Positions 7,203 through 11,749 of a DNA stretch of 13,825 nt are shown one piece after another. Position 1 is the stretch's first letter; each line of letters begins with the position of its first letter. Origin of the DNA: Microcaldota archaeon (GTDB taxonomy: Archaea; Micrarchaeota; Micrarchaeia; Anstonellales; Bilamarchaeaceae); assembly GCA_020726005.1 (NCBI GenBank), contig DYTL01000014.1:1-13825 (forward strand), given 5' to 3'. The translations under genes and the position numbers were made by a program. A model generated the notes under the pieces. The model saw nothing but the letters and a program-made list of their open reading frames with translations. It was not told the origin of the DNA and searched no databases.

Positions 7203-8009
7203 CTAAAAAAAATTTGAGAGAAAACCTGCAAGTGCATATATTATTCCATTCATTACAGGAAAGAAAAGCATTCCATTATTTGCGGCTTTGAAATCAGTAG
7301 AAAGAGAGGGATTTATTATTACTGTTGTATTCATTGTTTTATTTATCAATGGTGAAGATTCAGAAATTATAAATATAAAAGGATAATGTTTTGTTTCTTC
7401 TTTGCTTACAATTTCATACGAAATTACTTTCGAACTTTCCGCAGGAATGTATATCCATTTTTTAAATGCCCAATCCCTTACATTAGAAGAACTTATGCTA
7501 AATGTATCACTAGTGTTGGCTTTGTTCATAATAGTTATGTAAAATTTTGCAGGTTGTCCGGAAAACACTTCTTTTGTATCACTATCTAATATCGTACTTA
7601 AAATATCATGAGTTATTTTCACTTTCACAAAAAAAGTTATGTTGCCTAATTTTTCTTTGTCATCTTCATCAAGCACTTCAATTTTTGCTTTATACTCGCC
7701 TTCGTTTGCAAATTTATCTGCTGTTATTTTTACTTGGAGTGGAATACCCGCCCAGTCACTGTTTTGTTTATTCCAGCCCAACGGAAGTTCGCTTACTATT
7801 GCATTTTCATACGCACCTCCTTTTCCTAATATACCTCCTGTTTTTGGTCTTCCATCAATGCTTACAGAAATGGTCTGTCCAGGACCTATAACACCAAGGT
7901 CAATCTCTTCATTATTTATAATATTTTTTTGGAATGGCTCTATCATTGAAACTGAATAAAACATGGAAAACAATATGATAAACATAGCGATCAATTTTTC
8001 AATTGTCAT
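7203..8009 (-). CDS. Secreted/membrane-anchored Ig-like domain protein of unknown function
   Basis: The 268-residue protein starts with a hydrophobic signal or anchor segment (about residues 5-23). The rest of the body is beta-rich and resembles two tandem Ig-fold or NEW3-like domains: about 40-130 (IGPGQTISVSIDGRP, PLQVKITADKFANEGEYKAKIEV) and about 140-235 (GQPAKFYITIMNKANTSDTFSISS, ESSKVISYEIVSK). The second pattern is typical of archaeal surface proteins describing loss of fixed-length repeats; the assignment is by appearance only. A weakly hydrophobic C-terminus (about 243-268) could be a second anchor. Sequons such as NTS and NTT are consistent with export. The promoter ATTTAAAAAT (8031-8040) is centred 26 bases before the ATG, predicting a leaderless transcript. 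elp3 follows after 7 bases, an odd pairing with no obvious functional logic. Confidence 0.75.
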   Translation of the reverse strand: MTIEKLIAMFIILFSMFYSVSMIEPFQKNIINNEEIDLGVIGPGQTISVSIDGRPKTGGILGKGGAYENAIVSELPLGWNKQNSDWAGIPLQVKITADKFANEGEYKAKIEVLDEDDKEKLGNITFFVKVKITHDILSTILDSDTKEVFSGQPAKFYITIMNKANTSDTFSISSSNVRDWAFKKWIYIPAESSKVISYEIVSKEETKHYPFIFIISESSPLINKTMNTTVIINPSLSTDFKAANNGMLFFPVMNGIIYALAGFLSNFF

Positions 8010-8028
8010 AAATAATTGTTCTCGGAAT

Positions 8029-8042
8029 AGATTTTTAAATTC
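8029..8042 (-). promoter_or_regulatory. Promoter of the secreted-protein/elp3 unit
   Basis: On the minus strand AAGAATTTAAAAATC holds a TATA-like core centred near 8035, 26 bases before the ATG at 8009. It lies within the 40-base gap after the phosphatase stop, so the two-gene unit can be transcribed separately. Confidence 0.55.
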
Positions 8043-8049
8043 TTGCTTG

Positions 8050-8832
8050 TTATTGAATTTTGGAAAGTCGTGTTGGAAGTTCGGAAAGATTATTAAGCAC
8101 TAAATCAGGTCTTAGTTTATTATTCTTTTTTACATCCTCTTTATTTGCAACACCACTAAGTAAAAGTATGGATTTTATTTTTGCGCGCTTTGCCATTCTA
8201 ATATCTATATCAAACATGTCGCCAACCATGAGTACTTCGTTTCGTTTAAGATTATGCTCATGCATTATCATTTTTAGCATATATGTATTTGGTTTTCCGA
8301 TTACAATCGGTTTTTTGTTTGTGGAAAATCTAAGTGCACCAACAATTGCTCCTGCGCCCGGGAGTAAACCATCCACAACTGGATAACTAGGATCTTCGCT
8401 CGCGGCTATAAATAACGCACCATTCATTATTGCTCTGAAACCAATTGAAATTTTTTGGTATGTGATTGCTTTGTCCAAACCAACTGCAACTATATTCGCG
8501 TTTTCGTTATCTACTATTTGGATACCTTTAAGATTAAGTTCTTTTTTTATTCCCCCGCTACTAATCGGATAAACTTTTGCATTAGAGTATTTTTTAGAAA
8601 TATATTCTGCTGTTGCGTAAGATGCAGAATATATCTCTTTTTCTAAGGCATGCACGCCCATCTGAACAAGTTTTTTCATAAGTGATTTGCGACTTTTTGT
8701 TGAAGTATTAGAAAGGAAAAAAATCATTAGACCTTTTTTTCTTAATTCTTCTATTGCCTTGTCCACACCGGGAATTATTGTCTGTCCCAGAAAAATTACT
8801 CCGTCCAAATCCAAAATTATTGTTTTTAGCAT
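8050..8832 (-). CDS. HAD-superfamily (class IIA, NagD-like) sugar-phosphate phosphatase
   Basis: Predicted cytoplasmic Mg-dependent phosphatase of the NagD/phosphoglycolate/4-nitrophenyl phosphatase group. The 260-residue length is normal for class IIA. Motif I DLDGV gives nucleophile Asp8 and acid/base Asp10. Motif II is LSNTS (Ser41). A class IIA cap domain occupies about residues 70-170 and includes DGLLPGAGAIVGAL. Motif III lysine is Lys180 (IGKPN), and motif IV is GDMFDID (Asp205, Asp210). The substrate cannot be told from sequence. ATG at 8832 is preceded by a TATA-like TATATAC region (8855-8868). The structured-RNA terminator lies about 75 bases upstream on the same strand, so this gene could receive read-through. 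The downstream gene has its own promoter. Confidence 0.9.
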   Translation of the reverse strand: MLKTIILDLDGVIFLGQTIIPGVDKAIEELRKKGLMIFFLSNTSTKSRKSLMKKLVQMGVHALEKEIYSASYATAEYISKKYSNAKVYPISSGGIKKELNLKGIQIVDNENANIVAVGLDKAITYQKISIGFRAIMNGALFIAASEDPSYPVVDGLLPGAGAIVGALRFSTNKKPIVIGKPNTYMLKMIMHEHNLKRNEVLMVGDMFDIDIRMAKRAKIKSILLLSGVANKEDVKKNNKLRPDLVLNNLSELPTRLSKIQ

Positions 8833-8908
8833 TTTATCATTATATCTCTATAAGTATAGTATATAAGTACATTAAAAAATAAAATTAACATAATAATTAC
8901 AAAATATT
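8833..8908 (-). promoter_or_regulatory. Promoter region of the HAD phosphatase
   Basis: On the minus strand TACTTATATACTAT (about 8857-8870) is a good TATA-like element 26-34 bases before the ATG at 8832. The remaining bases are almost pure A+T and show nothing else. Confidence 0.5.
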
Positions 8909-8916
8909 AAAAAAAG
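8909..8916 (-). terminator. Oligo-T terminator of the structured RNA
   Basis: Seven consecutive T residues on the minus strand (plus-strand A7 at 8909-8915) follow directly after the closing helix. They match archaeal T-run termination and help assign the strand: the opposite strand has no T-run after the helix. Confidence 0.55.
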
Positions 8917-9215
8917 AATTTAATCAGGATTTTTAGGGTCCAAGTTACCTCACAGCAACATAAATCCAGCACGACCTAAGGTCTACTTACGTTTACCCTC
9001 TTTAGGCTGAAAATATATTTGTTTGGTGCGCGTCTTCTGCATACGATAGGTCATCTTCTTAGTCAAATGCACTTACAAATCCCATCATTTTGCAAATAAC
9101 TACCTAAAGCAATCGCAGAGGCAAAAACCACAAACAAATGGTGTTTGGCAACCCAAAACTTTTTTACCGACCACTTGCTCCACTTGGTTTTCCCAAACCC
9201 TGATAAATTTCAAGG
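8916..9215 (-). ncRNA. Structured non-coding RNA of about 300 nt, family not identified
   Basis: This stretch is about 41% GC, while its flanks are far more AT-rich, and no protein frame fits. Read on the minus strand, the two ends pair. AATTTA-TCAGG (9209-9199) pairs with CCTGATTAAATT (8928-8917), GGG with CCC, and CCAAGT (9187-9182) with ACTTGG (8945-8940). Nested inside are AGCAA/TTGCT (9179-9175 with 8958-8954), hairpin CAAACA/TGTTTG (9147-9131), long-range helix CTTTAGG/CCTAAAG (9109-9103 with 9006-9000), hairpin TTGCAAA/TTTGTAA (9095-9073) and GACC-TTA-GGTC (8983-8973). None of these conflict. A TATA-like GGTTTAAAAACC (9247-9236) predicts a start near 9215, and a 7-T run follows the closing helix. 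The size and closed ends recall SRP RNA or RNase P RNA, but I find no SRP helix 8 signature and no RNase P conserved-region I or V sequences. Confidence 0.6.
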
Positions 9216-9228
9216 AATAATATTTAAT

Positions 9229-9247
9229 ACCGAAAGGTTTTTAAACC
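9229..9247. promoter_or_regulatory. Probable bidirectional promoter core
   Basis: GGTTTTTAAACC (9236-9247) is nearly self-complementary. On the plus strand it follows a classic BRE (ACCGAAA, 9229-9235). On the minus strand it follows purine-rich AGAAAGA. Minus-strand initiation would begin near 9215, at the 5' end of the structured RNA; plus-strand initiation near 9267 points toward the C/D box sRNA. Confidence 0.5.
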
Positions 9248-9292
9248 TCTCTTTCTACAATAATACATTTTATTTCACTATTAATTGTTTTA

Positions 9293-9310
9293 TTATTATA
9301 TTTTTAAAAT
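9293..9310 (+). promoter_or_regulatory. Candidate TATA box of the C/D box sRNA
   Basis: ATTATATTTTTAAAAT lies 22-35 bases before box C at 9331 and would start transcription at about 9322-9330. In such AT-rich sequence a TATA match alone is weak evidence. Confidence 0.35.
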
Positions 9311-9324
9311 CTATCTCACAAAAA

Positions 9325-9382
9325 ACATATGTGATGAGTTATTGGAGTCTGAATTGTGATGACAAGACTTGACTCTGACCGT
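9325..9382 (+). ncRNA. C/D box 2'-O-methylation guide sRNA
   Basis: All four boxes are perfect and correctly spaced: box C GTGATGA (9331-9337), an 11-nt guide (9338-9348), box D' CTGA (9349-9352), a 3-nt spacer, box C' GTGATGA (9356-9362), a 12-nt guide (9363-9374) and box D CTGA (9375-9378). This compact symmetrical layout is typical of archaeal sRNAs that bind L7Ae, Nop5 and fibrillarin. By the D+5 rule, the D' guide predicts methylation of the C at position 5 of ACTCCAATAAC, and the D guide of the A at position 5 of AGTCAAGTCTTG. I cannot say whether these lie in rRNA or tRNA of this organism. The RNA ends are estimates. nnrD ends 30 bases downstream on the opposite strand. Confidence 0.9.
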
Positions 9383-9411
9383 ATAATGAATTATAGCATT
9401 CCGACGTTCGA

Positions 9412-10170
9412 TCACGTTATCGCTTTGATATATGCTTCAGCAAGTTTGTTTGCTAAATCAGAGGCACAAAAATTATATCCATATTGTTTTATAAGCATGT
9501 TTCCAGCCAAACCGTTTATGTACGCGCTTGAAACCGCAGCTTCGAAATTCGAATTTGTGCATGCGAGCGCTGCAACTAATCCTGCAAGAGTATCACCTGT
9601 GCCTCCTTTGGTCATTCCTGCATTATGTATACTATTTTTAAAAATCAGTTTTCCGTTTGTAATTATATCTGGCGTGCCTTTTTTCAGAATCGTGCAATTA
9701 TGTTTTTTAGCTATATTAATTACATTTTTTTCATTCGCTGAGATTTTGAAATAACGTTCAAATTCAAGAATATGTGGAGTAAGGATGAAAGATGAATTCA
9801 ACATTTTATGCGGTAAATATTCAAAGCCCTGAGCATCTACGACTATCTTTTTTGCATTTGCAAGCAGTGATGCATCAAATTCTGCTTGTCCCATTCCACC
9901 TCCAAAAAGCACGCAGTTCACTTCTCTGATTTTGTCCAAATTATCTATTACTATGGTTTCTGGAATATTTTTTACTGCTTGAATTAGAAATAAATCTAAT
10001 TCAGCTGGATAAAAATAAAGCAAATCTACGAATCTTCGTGCAGCTAAAATTGAAAATATCGGCGAACCAGAATACATCTTACTTCCACCTATTATAAGTA
10101 ATTTGCCGTTTTGACCCTTGTGCGAGTTCTTTTTCGGATAATGAAGCGAAGAAAGTATTTTTCTTAGCAT
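9412..10170 (-). CDS. nnrD: ADP-dependent NAD(P)H-hydrate dehydratase
   Basis: Repairs NAD(P)H hydrates by ADP-dependent dehydration back to NAD(P)H, a ribokinase-fold enzyme (family knowledge). The 252-residue product shows GKLLIIGGSKMYSGSPIFSI near the N-terminus, ILTPHILEFERYF, TILKKGTPDIIT and the nucleotide-binding signature NAGMTKGGTGDTLAGLVAAL. This is the NnrD domain alone. Many archaea fuse it to the NnrE epimerase, and no epimerase is seen in this window. ATG at 10170 is chosen, 5 bases after the stop of the upstream ACT gene. An in-frame TTG at 10179 overlapping that stop is the alternative. There is no ribosome site, so translation probably depends on re-initiation after the ACT gene. 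Confidence 0.9.
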   Translation of the reverse strand: MLRKILSSLHYPKKNSHKGQNGKLLIIGGSKMYSGSPIFSILAARRFVDLLYFYPAELDLFLIQAVKNIPETIVIDNLDKIREVNCVLFGGGMGQAEFDASLLANAKKIVVDAQGFEYLPHKMLNSSFILTPHILEFERYFKISANEKNVINIAKKHNCTILKKGTPDIITNGKLIFKNSIHNAGMTKGGTGDTLAGLVAALACTNSNFEAAVSSAYINGLAGNMLIKQYGYNFCASDLANKLAEAYIKAIT

Positions 10171-10175
10171 AATAA

Positions 10176-10571
10176 TCAAGATTTTAATTTCAGGATTTCT
10201 CTTACTTTTCCGAAACTTTCTTTCGTTGGTTTTATCGCGATTTGGATGCTATCAGCAAGTTTGCCCATTAAATACACACTTTCCAGATCTATTCCTTTGT
10301 TTGCCAATTTCCTGGTTATTTTTCCGAGTTCGCCCGGTCTATTTGGTATTTCTATTACTAAAATGTCGGATTCGCTTATCTTAAACCCAGGAAGTTTTAC
10401 AAGATGCTTCATCGCTGTAGTTGAATCATTAGTAATAATCCTAAATATCGCATACTCTTCAGAACCATACGCGGAAATAGATTCAATATTTACTCCTAAA
10501 CTACCCAAAAGCTCCGCAACATCTGCGAGTGCGCCCACTCTATTCTTAGTTTTTACAGTAATTTCTTTCAC
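10176..10571 (-). CDS. Tandem ACT-domain protein, probable amino-acid-binding regulator
   Basis: A 131-residue protein made of two ACT domains: about residues 1-65 (VKEITVKTKNRVGALADVAELLGSLG) and about 70-131 (ILVIEIPNRPGELGKITRKLANKG). The conserved Gly-Ala-Leu and Pro-Gly-Glu-Leu turns are those that bind amino acids at ACT dimer interfaces. There is no catalytic domain, so it is a stand-alone sensor or allosteric protein; the ligand is unknown. The GTG at 10571 is preferred because GGGTGGT stands 4-10 bases before it; the upstream TTG at 10583 would bury that ribosome site. A TATA-like AATATAAACC (10602-10611) gives a very short leader. nnrD follows almost directly and should be co-transcribed. 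Confidence 0.85.
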   Translation of the reverse strand: MKEITVKTKNRVGALADVAELLGSLGVNIESISAYGSEEYAIFRIITNDSTTAMKHLVKLPGFKISESDILVIEIPNRPGELGKITRKLANKGIDLESVYLMGKLADSIQIAIKPTKESFGKVREILKLKS

Positions 10572-10598
10572 AATACCACCCAAGTAAAAAATAGAGTT

Positions 10599-10613
10599 TA
10601 AGGTTTATATTGC
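10599..10613 (-). promoter_or_regulatory. Promoter of the ACT-nnrD operon
   Basis: On the minus strand GCAATATAAACC holds a TATA-like core centred near 10607. It predicts a start near 10581, exactly at the GGGTGG ribosome site, leaving a leader of about 10 bases before the GTG. Confidence 0.55.
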
Positions 10614-10669
10614 TTACTAAAAGTCTGTCTTTCTTAAACTAAACTTTAAAAAATAAAATCGTTTAATAT

Positions 10670-11113
10670 CTAATACTCTTCGTCAATATTTTCTTCATTT
10701 AATATTTTATTTATCATATTTATGAGTTCCGTATGTATATTTAAACAACCCTTCAAAATTATTTTTGTAAGTTTTGGTGTTTTGATTAGATGTCTTATAG
10801 CAGCTTTGACCAACTTATTAATTAAATCCTGATCTAAAGTATTATTGTCTATCGTTTTTATATCACACAAACTAATAATAACGGTATCCGCTATTGGGAT
10901 GTTACCGAATAGTATATGATATGACTTTTGGTTTTGTAAATCGTTATTGGGTATTGTAAAAAGAACCGTCTTCTTATCATGTAACTCATGTAAATTAGAA
11001 TGTATTGAGGGGGGATTATGATACACTTCAAATACTTTAACGGTAGACTTTTTTTTTGGAGAATTACTAATATTAAACGATATTTGGAATCCAGTTATTG
11101 ATGGTTTTCCCAT
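10670..11113 (-). CDS. Orphan 147-residue hypothetical protein
   Basis: I do not recognise this protein. It is soluble in appearance, with no signal or membrane segment. The pattern suggests alternating strands and helices: KTVLFTIPNN, ADTVIISLCDIKTI, then LINKLVKAAIRHLI, a strand KLTKIILKGC and a C-terminal helix ELINMINKILNEEN ending in acidic residues. It is rich in Asn, Ile and Leu and reads differently from its Lys/Glu-rich neighbours, which could mean rapid evolution or recent arrival. The ATG at 11113 lies about 26 bases from a TATA element (11131-11143), predicting a leaderless transcript, and that TATA sits inside an inverted repeat. It stands alone between the ACT operon and the divergent tRNA gene. 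Confidence 0.65.
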   Translation of the reverse strand: MGKPSITGFQISFNISNSPKKKSTVKVFEVYHNPPSIHSNLHELHDKKTVLFTIPNNDLQNQKSYHILFGNIPIADTVIISLCDIKTIDNNTLDQDLINKLVKAAIRHLIKTPKLTKIILKGCLNIHTELINMINKILNEENIDEEY

Positions 11114-11115
11114 TA

Positions 11116-11153
11116 TTACACTTTTAAATTATTTATATATAATATAAGTGTAA
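11116..11153. promoter_or_regulatory. TATA box enclosed by an 8-bp inverted repeat (operator-like)
   Basis: TTACACTT (11116-11123) and AAGTGTAA (11146-11153) are perfect inverted repeats. They enclose the TATA-like ATTATATATAAAT (11131-11143, minus strand) of the 147-residue gene, with one arm at the predicted transcript start. A dimeric regulator bound here would block TBP/TFB or polymerase. Confidence 0.5.
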
Positions 11154-11298
11154 ATATCTATAAATATATTTATATTGTTTTATGTATTATTCCAAATTAA
11201 GTTCATCTGATAATTAATTATGATAAAAATGAACATCACTTTTTTTAGTAAAAAAATTAGTGATAATTATAAAGTCTTACTAATTAAGATATAGTAGT
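11154..11298. other. AT-rich divergent spacer with nested inverted repeats and tRNA promoter
   Basis: No gene is seen. Inverted repeats are GTTCAT/ATGAAC (11201-11206, 11229-11234) enclosing a 12-bp palindrome ATAATTAATTAT (11210-11221), and ATCACT/AGTGAT (11235-11240, 11259-11264). The TATA-like AATTATAAA (11265-11273) is 26-34 bases before the tRNA 5' end. Confidence 0.4.
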
Positions 11299-11336
11299 GC
11301 TGGGGTCGCCTAGTCCGGTAGGGCGGCAGGTTGCTA

Positions 11337-11413
11337 AAGGTTTTTTGGTTTAGATATTTGTTTCTATACCAAAAACCCTGAGAAAGGCATGAGATCTTTC
11401 TCTTGCTATAAAA
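11337..11413 (+). other. tRNA-Ser intron 1, canonical position 37/38 (77 nt)
   Basis: The intron sits at the canonical archaeal site 3' of anticodon position 37. It contains two hairpins: AGGTTTTTTGGT with ACCAAAAACCCT (about 11338-11379), and a perfect 7-bp GAGAAAG/CTTTCTC (11380-11386, 11396-11402). The bulge-helix-bulge is imperfect: TTG of the loop can pair with TAA near 11409-11411, leaving a 3-A bulge at 11412-11414. TTGCTA occurs at both intron ends, so the exact boundary could shift. Confidence 0.75.
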
Positions 11414-11445
11414 ACCTGTTGCGCGTAAGCGTTCGGGAGTTCAAA

Positions 11446-11581
11446 CACATACCCTTTTAGAAAAGTTTTTGGTTCTCGTATCATTTCATATGAGTACTAA
11501 GACAAAAACTTTTGTCATTCACCCAAAAAGAAAAACAAATTGTGGTTATAATAAAATAAACCAAAAAGGGTAAAATGAAAC
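11446..11581 (+). other. tRNA-Ser intron 2, non-canonical T-loop position 59/60 (136 nt)
   Basis: The T-loop sequence TTCA (11440-11443) pairs with TGAA (11576-11579) to give the 4-bp central helix. It is stacked on the T stem and leaves the 3-base bulge ACT (11580-11582), cut between C11581 and T11582. The matching 5' cut is after A11445, giving loop TTCAAAT. Beyond a short internal loop the intron closes with TACCCTTTT (11450-11458) against AAAAGGGTA (11564-11572). An 11-bp arm (11461-11471 with 11503-11513) and a 7-bp tip (11475-11481 with 11488-11494) follow. Confidence 0.8.
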
Positions 11582-11596
11582 TCTCTCCCCTAGCGC

Positions 11597-11603
11597 TTTT
11601 TTT
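11597..11603 (+). terminator. Oligo-T terminator of tRNA-Ser
   Basis: Seven T residues begin 2 bases after the discriminator base, matching archaeal T-run termination. The run keeps the intron-bearing precursor separate from the aminopeptidase gene downstream. Confidence 0.6.
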
Positions 11604-11739
11604 ATTTGATTTACCAAAAATATGAATAGAAAAAATTATCTGTTTTGATTAGAGTAAAAATTCAATCATAGAATAGATATTATGGATAAACTAATTAAAC
11701 TTATTTATTCAAATATATATTCTCAAAAAATATAATAAA

Positions 11740-11744
11740 GGTGA
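11740..11744 (+). promoter_or_regulatory. Ribosome binding site of the aminopeptidase gene
   Basis: GGTGA, complementary to the archaeal 16S 3' end, lies 5 bases before ATG 11750. This decides the start: the in-frame GTG at 11741 is part of the ribosome site, not the start codon. A TATA-like AAATATATATTC lies near 11711-11722. Confidence 0.8.
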
Positions 11745-11749
11745 AAAAA

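Larger units (their letters stand above)
11299..11595 (+). tRNA. tRNA-Ser(GCU), class II, interrupted by two introns
   Basis: Removing two introns leaves an 84-nt class II tRNA. The acceptor stem is GCTGGGG (11299-11305) with CCCTAGC (11588-11594), containing one G-U pair. The D stem is GCC/GGC with loop TAGTCCGGTAG. The anticodon stem is GCAGG (11326-11330) with CCTGT (11415-11419), and anticodon GCT is at 11333-11335. The long variable arm GCGC-GTAA-GCGT lies at 11421-11432. The T stem is GGGAG (11435-11439) with CTCTC (11583-11587), and the joined T loop is TTCAAAT. Discriminator G73 (11595) and the long variable arm support serine. CCA is not encoded. Exons are 11299-11336, 11414-11445 and 11582-11595. 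A 7-T run follows. Confidence 0.9.

Noticed and set aside
7196..7237. Longer elp3 start at 7237
   Set aside because: It would overlap the upstream gene by 35 bases and adds 14 residues unlike Elp3 N-termini; ATG 7195 fits the 7-base spacing.
8916..9215. Naming the structured RNA as SRP RNA or RNase P RNA
   Set aside because: Size and closed ends fit, but I could not find the SRP helix 8 GGAAG/AGCAG signature or the RNase P GAGGAAAGTC and ACAGAA-GGCTTA regions, so no family name is given.
9145..9372. 75-codon plus-strand open frame
   Set aside because: It starts with TTG, spans the end of the structured RNA, the RNA promoter and the C/D box sRNA, and has no recognisable protein pattern.
11682..11735. 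17-codon ORF just upstream of the aminopeptidase
   Set aside because: It has neither a well-placed promoter nor a ribosome site, the peptide is AT-driven, and the main gene has its own GGTGA, so coupling is not needed.
11741..11749. GTG 11741 as aminopeptidase start
   Set aside because: This GTG is part of the GGTGA ribosome site; ATG 11750 is correctly spaced from it.
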